A stretch of DNA of 5,697 nt from NCBI GenBank assembly GCA_005878685.1, contig VBLN01000222.1, positions 1-5,697 of the forward strand. The letters run 5' to 3'. The translations under genes and the position numbers were made by a program. Source of the DNA: Deltaproteobacteria bacterium. Lineage in GTDB: Bacteria; Desulfobacterota; Binatia; UBA9968. Below the pieces are notes generated by a model. That model was given only the letters and a program-made list of their open reading frames with translations, was not told the DNA's origin and did not search any database. This document shows positions 1 through 5,697 of this stretch, piece by piece. Numbering within the stretch: position 1 is the first letter of the stretch; the number at the start of each line of letters is the position of its first letter.

Positions 1-806
1 CGCAACGGCCGCACCTGTTGCTCATCCTCTCCCAGAGACTTGAGCGCGATTTCGGCGGCCTTGCCCATCCCTATAATGCCGGCCACGTTTTCTGTTCCTG
101 CTCTGCGATTGCGCTCTTGATGCCCACCAAGGAGAAAGGGGCGAAACGTGATCCCCCTCTTCACATAAAGAGCGCCGCTCCCCTTGGGCCCATGAAACTT
201 ATGGCCCGATAACGTCAGCAGATCGATCGCGCTCTGCCTTAGGTTCAAGGGGATTTTTCCTGCCACCTGAACACCATCCACGTGAAAAGGGACGCCCTTC
301 GCTTTCACAATCTCCCCAACTCTCTCTATGGGGAAGATCACGCCGGTCTCGTTGTTGGCGTACATGACAGTCACCAGGGCAGTTTCCTCGCTCAGGGATT
401 CTCTCAGCTCATCCAAATCAAGCAACCCATCCTTATCCACGCTCAACCAAGTGACCCGGTACCCCTTCTTCTCCAAATGCTGGCAGAGGCCCAACACCGC
501 GGGATGCTCCACTTGAGTCGTTATGATATGGCGCTTCTCCGGACGCGACTCTAAAATTCCTCGGATCGCAGCGTTATCTCCTTCGGTCCCGCCGCTTGTC
601 AGGATGATCTCGATCGGATCTGATGCGCCCAGAAGGCCAGCAAGCTGTTCGCGAGCCTCCTGAATTTTTCGACCGGCCTCACTCCCAAAACGATGGACGC
701 TCGAGGGATTGCCATAGAACTCCGTCAGATAAGGACGCATCGCTTCGAATGCCTCGGGAGCGAGACGCGTCGTCGCATTGTTGTCGAAGTATATCTCAGA
801 GCCCAT
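1..806 (-). CDS. nifS: NifS-type cysteine desulfurase, 3' end beyond the left edge
   Basis: This PLP enzyme takes sulfur from L-cysteine, leaving alanine, and holds it as a persulfide for Fe-S cluster assembly in the cytoplasm. The frame is open from ATG at 806 to the window edge (268 residues, no stop), so about two thirds of a roughly 400-residue protein is visible. It starts MGSEIYFDNNATTRL. It has the TSGGTEGDN loop (70-78), the PLP-stacking His in VEHPAV (His101), the cofactor-binding HVDGVQ (Asp178, Gln180) and the Schiff-base lysine in SGHKFHGPKG (Lys203). GGHQERNRRAGTEN (227-240) is typical of the NifS class (Azotobacter NifS reads GGHQERGRRAGTEN) rather than SufS. The catalytic cysteine, expected near residue 325, is off the window. 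GAAGG lies 9 nt before the ATG. The gene follows sufB by 91 nt and is probably co-transcribed. It is a clear paralogue of the IscS gene upstream, not a recent copy. The family call is secure; a role in nitrogenase maturation is not implied. Confidence 0.93.
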   Translation of the reverse strand, partial: MGSEIYFDNNATTRLAPEAFEAMRPYLTEFYGNPSSVHRFGSEAGRKIQEAREQLAGLLGASDPIEIILTSGGTEGDNAAIRGILESRPEKRHIITTQVEHPAVLGLCQHLEKKGYRVTWLSVDKDGLLDLDELRESLSEETALVTVMYANNETGVIFPIERVGEIVKAKGVPFHVDGVQVAGKIPLNLRQSAIDLLTLSGHKFHGPKGSGALYVKRGITFRPFLLGGHQERNRRAGTENVAGIIGMGKAAEIALKSLGEDEQQVRPL

Positions 807-830
807 AAAAGCTTGCCTTCTTTAACCCTC

Positions 831-888
831 GGCCATCAGCTTTCAGCCAAAATCTCCTGTCGCTGACTGCTCTGATCGCTGACGGCTC
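831..888. repeat. Degenerate short repeats in the sufB-nifS gap
   Basis: On the plus strand, TCGCTGACTGCTC (860-872) recurs as TCGCTGACGGCTC (876-888), a 13-nt direct repeat with one mismatch and a 16-nt period. The nearby segment at 831-848 has two CAGC units in ATCAGCTTTCAGCC, which on the minus strand reads GGCTGAAAGCTGATGGCC. The words CAGC/GCTGA recur through most of the gap. No strong hairpin followed by a U tract is seen, so I do not call a terminator. This may be a copy of a small interspersed intergenic repeat, but one window cannot show that. Confidence 0.5.
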
Positions 889-897
889 AGTACTTCT

Positions 898-2355
898 TCA
901 CCCCACACTGCCTTCGAGACTCACGCCCAAGAGTTTCTGGGCTTCGACTGCAAACTCCATCGGCAATTCACGGAAAACCTGCTTGCAGAAACCGTTGACG
1001 ATCATCGTCACCGCATCTTCCGGCGAAATCCCGCGCTGCCTACAGTAAAAAAGCTGATCTTCGCCGATCTTGGAAGTCGTCGCTTCGTGCTCTACCTGCG
1101 AGGAGCTGTTCATAACTTCCTGGTAGGGAAAGGTGTGCGCGCCGCATTGATCACCGAGCAGCAAGGAATCACACTGAGAATAGTTGCGCGCGCCCGTGGC
1201 GCCCCTCATGATCTTCACCAGCCCGCGATAGCTGTTTTGCCCGTGGCCTGCTGAGATTCCTTTCGAGATGATCGTGCTCTTGGTGTTCTTCCCGATATGG
1301 ATCATCTTGGTCCCCGTATCTGCCTGCTGGTAGTTATTGGTCAAAGCCACGGAGTAAAACTCGCCGACGGAATTGTCTCCCTGCAGGATACAGCTCGGAT
1401 ACTTCCAGGTAATCGCCGAGCCGGTCTCCACCTGTGTCCAAGAAATCTTGGAATTTTTCCCCAAACACTTGCCTCGCTTGGTAACAAAATTGTAAATCCC
1501 ACCTTTGCCGTCTTTGTCGCCTGGATACCAGTTCTGAACCGTCGAGTACTTGATCTGGGCACTCTCCAAGGCAATCAGCTCCACCACCGCGGCATGCAAC
1601 TGATTGATATCCCGCATCGGTGCCGTGCATCCTTCAAGATAGCTCACATAGCTGCCTTCCTCGGCGATGATCAGCGTGCGTTCGAATTGGCCGGTCTCAG
1701 CTGCGTTGATGCGAAAGTAGGTCGAGAGCTCCATCGGGCAGCGCACTCCCTTTGGGATATAACAGAAAGATCCGTCGCTGAAGACCGCCGAGTTAAGCGC
1801 CGCAAAAAAGTTATCCGTGTAAGGCACAACCGACCCGAGATATTTCTGGACCAGGTCGGGATGCTCCTGCACCGCCTCGGAAAAAGAACAGAAGATGATC
1901 CCCAGTTGAGCCAGTTTCTCCTTGAAAGTAGTCGCGACGGATACGCTGTCGAAGACCGCATCGACCGCCACCCCAGCGAGCTTCTCCTGTTCCTGCAGAG
2001 GGATACCCAGCTTCTCATACATCGCCAATAACTCCGGATCCACTTCATCGAGACTCTTCGGTCGATTCGCCCTGCTCTTCGGAGCCGAGTAGTAAATGAT
2101 ATTCTGGTAATCGATGGGCGGATAATGGATGTTGGCCCATTTCGGCTCCGCCTGAGATTTTTCCAGCTTCGCCCAGTGGCGATAGGCCTTCAGCCGCCAC
2201 TCCAGCATGAACTCAGGCTCGTTCTTCTTAGCGGAGATCATCCGGACGATCTCTTCGTTTAGCCCTCGGGGTAGGGCATCGGCCTCGATTTCCGTGACAA
2301 ACCCGTACTTGTATTCCCTGTTGGTGAGGGCCTCTACCGTATTCGCCGTACGCAT
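898..2355 (-). CDS. sufB: SufB, Fe-S cluster scaffold subunit of the SUF system
   Basis: SufB is the scaffold subunit of the cytoplasmic SufBCD complex, where sulfur and iron are assembled into clusters. The protein is 485 residues from the ATG at 2355 (E. coli SufB is 495) and matches the family along its whole length. It opens [19 protein letters not shown] and ends [18 protein letters not shown]. Cys243 in LEGCTAP and Cys395 in SQCDSLLLG correspond to E. coli Cys254 and Cys405, the sulfur-transfer and cluster-site cysteines. The EHE motif (422-424) matches the E. coli His433/Glu434 region. The [11 protein letters not shown] and [11 protein letters not shown] core segments are intact. An in-frame TTG at 2382 would add nine residues. 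I reject it because family members start at this ATG and AGGA lies just before it. The gene follows the A-type carrier by 51 nt. sufC and sufD, its usual partners, do not follow directly; a NifS-type gene does. Confidence 0.97.
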   Translation of the reverse strand: MRTANTVEALTNREYKYGFVTEIEADALPRGLNEEIVRMISAKKNEPEFMLEWRLKAYRHWAKLEKSQAEPKWANIHYPPIDYQNIIYYSAPKSRANRPKSLDEVDPELLAMYEKLGIPLQEQEKLAGVAVDAVFDSVSVATTFKEKLAQLGIIFCSFSEAVQEHPDLVQKYLGSVVPYTDNFFAALNSAVFSDGSFCYIPKGVRCPMELSTYFRINAAETGQFERTLIIAEEGSYVSYLEGCTAPMRDINQLHAAVVELIALESAQIKYSTVQNWYPGDKDGKGGIYNFVTKRGKCLGKNSKISWTQVETGSAITWKYPSCILQGDNSVGEFYSVALTNNYQQADTGTKMIHIGKNTKSTIISKGISAGHGQNSYRGLVKIMRGATGARNYSQCDSLLLGDQCGAHTFPYQEVMNSSSQVEHEATTSKIGEDQLFYCRQRGISPEDAVTMIVNGFCKQVFRELPMEFAVEAQKLLGVSLEGSVG

Positions 2356-2406
2356 TTTTTCCTGTTCCCCTCTAGTGAGCAAAATCGCGATCTTCCAAAC
2401 CTTCCC

Positions 2407-2736
2407 CTAAACCGTAAACGACGTGCCACATCCGCACGACGCCTTCACATTAGGGTTCTGAAAAACGAACCCTGACTCCATAAGCCCCTCTTTATAATCG
2501 AGCTCTGTGCCGCTTAAATAAAGAAGGCTCTTCATATCGACCAACACCTTGGCTCCTGCCTTTTCAAAGACCCGGTCACCAGACTTTTGCTGATCGATAT
2601 CCAGCTTGTACTGCAGACCCGAGCATCCCCCTCCCACGATCTTGAGGCGCAATCCCTGGCCTTCTTTTTTTTCAGCGGCAAGCAGCTCTTTGATTCTCTC
2701 CGCCGCGCGCTCGGTAATACTAACTCCAACTGGCAT
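2407..2736 (-). CDS. iscA: A-type Fe-S cluster carrier (IscA/ErpA/SufA family)
   Basis: This small protein (109 residues, the normal family length) receives Fe-S clusters from a scaffold and passes them to target apoproteins. The three cluster-binding cysteines are present: Cys38 in VGGGCSGLQY, and Cys101 and Cys103 in the C-terminal ASCGCGTSFTV. The segment FVFQNPNVK before the CGC motif is diagnostic of the family. The features are mixed: GGGCSG resembles ErpA and F-x-F-x-NPNVK resembles IscA, so the symbol iscA rests on family and position, not on proven subtype. The ATG at 2736 is chosen for its strong ribosome binding site and because MPVGVSITERAAERI matches the family N terminus. Reading further upstream would overlap the 3' end of iscS with unrelated arginine-rich sequence. 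The gene lies 28 nt after iscS and 51 nt before sufB, in the same operon. The Glu-Lys-Lys segment is encoded partly by a run of eight A (minus strand). Confidence 0.94.
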   Translation of the reverse strand: MPVGVSITERAAERIKELLAAEKKEGQGLRLKIVGGGCSGLQYKLDIDQQKSGDRVFEKAGAKVLVDMKSLLYLSGTELDYKEGLMESGFVFQNPNVKASCGCGTSFTV

Positions 2737-2744
2737 AAATCCGT

Positions 2745-2750
2745 ACCTCC
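2745..2750 (-). promoter_or_regulatory. Strong ribosome binding site of the A-type carrier gene
   Basis: The minus strand reads GGAGGT, 8 nt before the ATG at 2736. This is a near-perfect anti-16S match at good spacing, and it fixes the start of the carrier gene. Confidence 0.85.
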
Positions 2751-2764
2751 GTAGTAACAGAAGC

Positions 2765-3994
2765 CTAGGCGCTCTCGCTCTGTGCCTTGAGTTCCCGCTC
2801 CTGTCCTTTCTGGGAACCCGCCTTGGCCATTGCATAAAGCGGTGACAGCTTCCGCAAACGGGACACCTCTTCTGCCACTCGACGAACCGTGTAATCCACT
2901 TCCTCCTCGGTGTTGAAGCGTCCCAAGCCGAAACGGAGAGAAGTGTGGGCCAAATCCTCTTTTACACCTATAGCGCGAAGCACATGAGACGGCTCAAGCG
3001 AAGCAGAGGTACAGGCCGAGCCAGAGGACAAAGCAATTTCCTTTAGTCCCATGAGCAAAGACTCCCCCTCAACGTAGGCGAAGCTGATATTCATATTCCC
3101 GGGGAGGCGCTGAGTCGGATGCCCATTCACATAGACTTCACTGAGCCGATTCATAATCCCTTCTTTGAGTCTTTCCCTAAGTTGGGTGAGACGCACAGCC
3201 TCTTGCCCCAGCTCTTCCCCCGCAATCTGGCAAGCCTTACCCAAGCCGACAACACCGGGAACATTCAATGTGCCCGAGCGCATTCCATTCTCATGCCCAC
3301 CTCCGTCAATGATCGGGCTAAGACGAACTCTGGGTCTCTTCAAACGGACATAGAGCGCACCCACCCCTTTGGGGCCATAAAGCTTGTGAGCCGACATCGA
3401 GAGGAGATCGATGCCCATCTCCTCCACGTCCACCGGAACCTTTCCCACCCCCTGAGTAGCGTCGCAGTGAAAAAGGACTCCCCGTTCCTTGGCCACACGC
3501 CCGATCTCTTTGATCGGATGGATGGTCCCAATTTCGTTGTTGGCCGCCATGATGGAGATAAGAACCGTGCTGTCGGTGATAGCTTCACGTAGCTGTTCCG
3601 GATCCACAAACCCATATCTGTCCACCGGCAGATAGGTCACTTCGTACCCGCGCCTCTCCAAGACCTTACAGCTATCCAACACCGCCCTATGCTCGGTGAC
3701 GCAGGTAATAATGTGTTTGCCCTTATCCTTGTAAAACTCCGCAACCCCTTTAATCGCCAAGTTATCCGACTCCGTTGCACCGCTGGTAAAGATTATTTCC
3801 TTAGGCGACGCGTTGACGAGACGCGCGATCTGACCCCGAGCTTCATCTACCGCCGCCTCGGCCTCCCAGCCAAATGAATGATTGCGGCTAGCCGCATTGC
3901 CAAACTTGTCGGTTAAGTACGGCAGCATCGCCTCTAACACCCTGGCGTCCACCGGTGTGGTCGCGTGGTTGTCCATGTATATCGGGATACGCAC
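2765..3994 (-). CDS. iscS: IscS-type cysteine desulfurase
   Basis: IscS is the PLP-dependent cysteine desulfurase that supplies persulfide sulfur for Fe-S clusters and, in many bacteria, for tRNA thiolation. From the GTG start the protein has 409 residues (E. coli IscS has 404). Visible landmarks are [14 protein letters not shown] at the N terminus, [15 protein letters not shown], the PLP-stacking His102 in [14 protein letters not shown], the Schiff-base Lys204 in [23 protein letters not shown], and the catalytic Cys328 in [19 protein letters not shown], the same number as in E. coli. I chose GTG at 3994 because AGGAG lies 6 nt before it and the family starts there. A TTG at 4030 in the same frame would add 12 unconserved residues. 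After [11 protein letters not shown] the tail is polar and charged ([16 protein letters not shown]) and lacks the E. coli C-terminal end, which contacts IscU. No iscU is present. It is the first gene of the operon, behind an IscR-like operator. Confidence 0.96.
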   Translation of the reverse strand: MRIPIYMDNHATTPVDARVLEAMLPYLTDKFGNAASRNHSFGWEAEAAVDEARGQIARLVNASPKEIIFTSGATESDNLAIKGVAEFYKDKGKHIITCVTEHRAVLDSCKVLERRGYEVTYLPVDRYGFVDPEQLREAITDSTVLISIMAANNEIGTIHPIKEIGRVAKERGVLFHCDATQGVGKVPVDVEEMGIDLLSMSAHKLYGPKGVGALYVRLKRPRVRLSPIIDGGGHENGMRSGTLNVPGVVGLGKACQIAGEELGQEAVRLTQLRERLKEGIMNRLSEVYVNGHPTQRLPGNMNISFAYVEGESLLMGLKEIALSSGSACTSASLEPSHVLRAIGVKEDLAHTSLRFGLGRFNTEEEVDYTVRRVAEEVSRLRKLSPLYAMAKAGSQKGQERELKAQSESA

Positions 3995-4000
3995 TCGATT

Positions 4001-4005
4001 CTCCT
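4001..4005 (-). promoter_or_regulatory. Ribosome binding site that decides the GTG start of iscS
   Basis: The minus strand reads AGGAG, 6 nt before the GTG at 3994. This supports the GTG start over the in-frame TTG at 4030, which lies upstream of the site. Confidence 0.75.
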
Positions 4006-4037
4006 GATTAACTAGTGAGTCGGCTGGCAATGATCTT

Positions 4038-4062
4038 AAACCAGACTAATTCAGTCTTATAT
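4038..4062 (-). promoter_or_regulatory. Putative IscR type 1 operator of the Fe-S operon
   Basis: The minus-strand core is GACTGAATTAGTC (4056-4044), flanked by ATATAA before and TGGTTT after. From memory, the IscR type 1 consensus has outer ATA and TAT triplets around a core GACT-RWWWY-AGTC. All 13 core positions match, and by my count about 20 of 25 positions match overall. IscR is an Rrf2-family [2Fe-2S] regulator that in E. coli represses the isc operon when clusters are plentiful. The site abuts the -10 box and covers the predicted transcription start, as expected for a repressor. Binding by an IscR protein is inferred; no iscR gene is in the window. Confidence 0.7.
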
Positions 4063-4091
4063 AAAATAAACAACCCAGACGCTCCTGTCAA
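4063..4091 (-). promoter_or_regulatory. Sigma-70-type promoter of the iscS operon
   Basis: The minus strand has a perfect -35 box TTGACA (4091-4086), a 17-nt spacer and a -10 box TATTTT (4068-4063) inside an A/T-rich stretch. Transcription should start near 4056, giving a leader of about 60 nt before the GTG of iscS. It lies about 90 bases downstream of the uvrA stop, so the Fe-S genes have their own promoter. The rest of the gap (4092-4183) shows no convincing terminator or small gene. Confidence 0.75.
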
Positions 4092-4183
4092 GCTCACCGG
4101 GCCTGATATTGGTTCTCTCTTCTAAATATCTACGGATGGGGTAACAGATTGGATTTAAAGAGTTTTTTCAGCGCAATCTCCAC

Positions 4184-5697
4184 TTATGCGGCGAGATCCT
4201 TAAGCATCCCACGAAGAATTTGCCCCGTATAAGATCCAGGCGCCGATGAGACCTCCTCTGGACTCCCTTGGGCGACGATTTCCCCCCCTAGCTCTCCACC
4301 CTCCGGACCCAAATCGATGATGTGGTCGGCAGTTTTGATCACGTCCATATTATGTTCGATGATTACGATGGTATTGCCGGCGTCCGTTAGACGATTAAGC
4401 ACCGCAAGAAGTTTCTTGATATCATCGAAATGGAGCCCCGTAGTCGGCTCGTCAAGGATGTAGAGAGAGCTGCCAGTCGATCTTTTACTTAACTCCCGAG
4501 CCAGCTTAATCCTTTGAGCCTCGCCCCCGGATAGAGTTGGCGCAGCTTGCCCGAGACGGAGATATCCGAGGCCCACGTCCCTGAGCGTCTCCAGCTTCGC
4601 GCGGGCAGGGGGGACATTCGCTAGAACCTCCAGCGCCTGATTGATAGTTAGATCCAACACATCGGCAATGCTTCTTCCTTTGTATAAGACCTCCAAGGTC
4701 TCGCGGTTATAGCGCCGCCCGCGGCAAACCTCACAAGTCACAAAGACATCCGGGAGAAAATGCATTTCGATCTTAATGACCCCGTCGCCTGCGCATGCCT
4801 CGCAACGACCGCCTTTCACGTTAAACGAAAATCGACCTATCCTATAGCCGCGCACTCTCACCCGTGTAGGTTGCCGGGTTTGAGCGGGGGGTGCGGCCGA
4901 TGGGAGCCTGATTGATACTGACGACCTTATCAAAATATTCCCAACCCAGGATCTCGTCAAACAGCCCGGCTCTCTCTCTCGAGCGATAAAGTCGCTGCGC
5001 CATCGCTCTGTAGACGGTATCCATCACCAGACTGCTCTTCCCCGATCCGGAAACACCCGTAACGCAAGTCATGGCACCGAGGGGAATTTCTACCGTGACA
5101 TTTTTGAGATTGTTTTGTCTCACTCTTTTTAGAACCAGCACCCTGCCATCTCCTTTGCGGCGCCGAGCTGGAATAGGAATTTCCAAGCGGCCGGCCAAAT
5201 ACTGCCCCGTGAGTGACTGGTCATTTTTCATAATTTCCTGGGGGGTACCCTGTGCAACGACCTCACCTCCGTCTAGTCCCGACCCAGGTCCCATATCGAT
5301 CACGTGATCAGCCTGCAAAATCGTTTCCCGGTCATGCTCGACAACTAGGACCGAGTTTCCCAAATCCCTAAGCCGTTTTAGGAGGGCTAAGAGGCGGGCG
5401 TTGTCTCTTTGGTGAAGGCCAATGCTCGGCTCATCGAGGATATAAAGAATACCTGTGAGGCTTGAGCCGATCTGGGTTGCCAACCTAATCCTCTGGGCTT
5501 CCCCTCCTGAGAGCGTAACCGAAGGCCGATCAAGGCTCAAATAGTCCAGGCCGACTTCGACCATGAAGTGTAGACGGTCGATACTCTCTTTAAGAACCCG
5601 CTGGCCGACAGTTTTCTCGTAGTCCTTCAGCTCCAAAGAGGCGAGAAATTTTGTCGCCTCTTTGACGGGCAGCGAGGTCAGCTCTGCGATGTTTTTC
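4184..5697 (-). pseudogene. uvrA: uvrA, excinuclease ABC subunit A: C-terminal half, broken by a small deletion and frameshift, 5' end beyond the right edge
   Basis: UvrA is the damage-recognising ATPase of nucleotide excision repair. The window enters in frame at [11 protein letters not shown]. The first frame (5696-4860, 279 residues) carries the first ATPase signature [12 protein letters not shown] (62-73), Walker B ILYILDEP, the second Walker [10 protein letters not shown] (214-222) and [16 protein letters not shown]. It then runs into a stop at 4842. The second frame (4855-4184, 223 residues) resumes at [12 protein letters not shown], with the zinc module CEAC...CEVC, the second signature [12 protein letters not shown], Walker [14 protein letters not shown] and a normal C terminus (GMLKDLAA). 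Between them about 14-16 residues conserved in UvrA (E. coli VFTPVRELFAGVPES) are missing and the frame changes. As read, the product would lose its zinc module and second signature. Everything else is well conserved, so the lesion is either recent or a sequencing or assembly error. About 420 N-terminal residues lie outside the window. Confidence 0.9.
4842..4860 (-). other. Lesion in uvrA: deletion junction and premature stop
   Basis: The first frame reads NPATYTG up to 4860, then ESARL and a TAG stop at 4844-4842. The homologous text resumes as RGYRIGRF from 4852 in another frame. Only 7 nt (GAGAGTG) lie between the two conserved blocks, where E. coli UvrA has 17 codons (51 nt). The net loss is therefore about 44 nt if this UvrA had the E. 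coli length, and 44 is not a multiple of three. GAGAGT may be the remnant of a Glu-Ser pair just before the Arg-Gly-Tyr segment. Confidence 0.85.

Noticed and set aside
1297..2031. A 244-codon open frame on the plus strand inside sufB
   Set aside because: It lies antisense to a fully conserved sufB and shows no recognisable protein; it is a shadow frame. The same holds for the plus-strand frame at 3119-3592 inside iscS.
2665..2672. A run of eight T (eight A in the mRNA) in the carrier gene as a slippage site
   Set aside because: The reading frame is intact and full length, and the run simply encodes Glu-Lys-Lys-Glu; nothing suggests an alternative product.
2737..2835. An N-terminal extension of the A-type carrier to 2835
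   Set aside because: It would overlap the 3' end of iscS in another frame and adds arginine-rich sequence foreign to the family; the GGAGGT site supports the ATG at 2736.
3995..4030. TTG at 4030 as the start of iscS
   Set aside because: It adds 12 unconserved residues and lies upstream of the AGGAG that serves the GTG at 3994.
4092..4183. A terminator or small RNA between uvrA and the iscS promoter
   Set aside because: There is an AGATTG/CAATCT inverted pair with a long loop, but no GC-rich stem followed by a T tract on the minus strand, so the support is too weak.
4842..4860. Programmed ribosomal frameshifting in uvrA
   Set aside because: No slippery run is seen at the junction, and a shift would not restore the missing conserved segment of about 14-16 residues.
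4184..4960. The second uvrA frame as a separate gene with its own start
   Set aside because: Its first 35 or so residues are the conserved UvrA text read in the wrong frame; true homology begins near 4855. It is the 3' part of one uvrA.

Overview
This window reads almost entirely on the minus strand. It holds the end of a uvrA DNA-repair gene and, downstream, an iron-sulfur (Fe-S) cluster assembly operon. The organism is a bacterium of moderate G+C content (judged by eye). The IscS class, the A-type carrier and the IscR-like operator suggest a Gram-negative, proteobacteria-like lineage or a related environmental phylum. The sequence alone does not fix the taxon.

Layout, in the direction of transcription (right to left): (1) 5697-4184, the C-terminal half of uvrA, broken near 4842-4860 by a small deletion that also shifts the frame. 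(2) 4183-3995, a control region with a good sigma-70-type promoter (TTGACA, 17 nt, TATTTT). A palindrome matching the core of the IscR type 1 operator lies across the predicted transcription start. (3) 3994-2765, iscS, a cysteine desulfurase with a GTG start. (4) 2736-2407, an IscA/ErpA-type Fe-S carrier. (5) 2355-898, sufB, the scaffold subunit of the SUF system. (6) 897-807, a short gap with degenerate repeats. (7) 806 to the left edge, a second desulfurase of NifS type. It is open to the edge and its active-site cysteine lies outside the window.

The genes form a mixed ISC/SUF set: IscS supplies sulfur, SufB is a site of cluster assembly, the A-type protein carries clusters, and the NifS-like enzyme is a second sulfur donor. 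No iscU, iscR, hscAB or fdx is present between uvrA and the left edge. sufC and sufD are also absent here and may lie beyond the edge. The gaps within the operon (28, 51 and 91 nt) are too short for hidden genes of these kinds.

I see no tRNA, rRNA, CRISPR array, insertion sequence or prophage gene. I do not see a wholly new system. The points worth attention are the hybrid operon, its IscR-like operator without a local iscR, and the lesion in uvrA.
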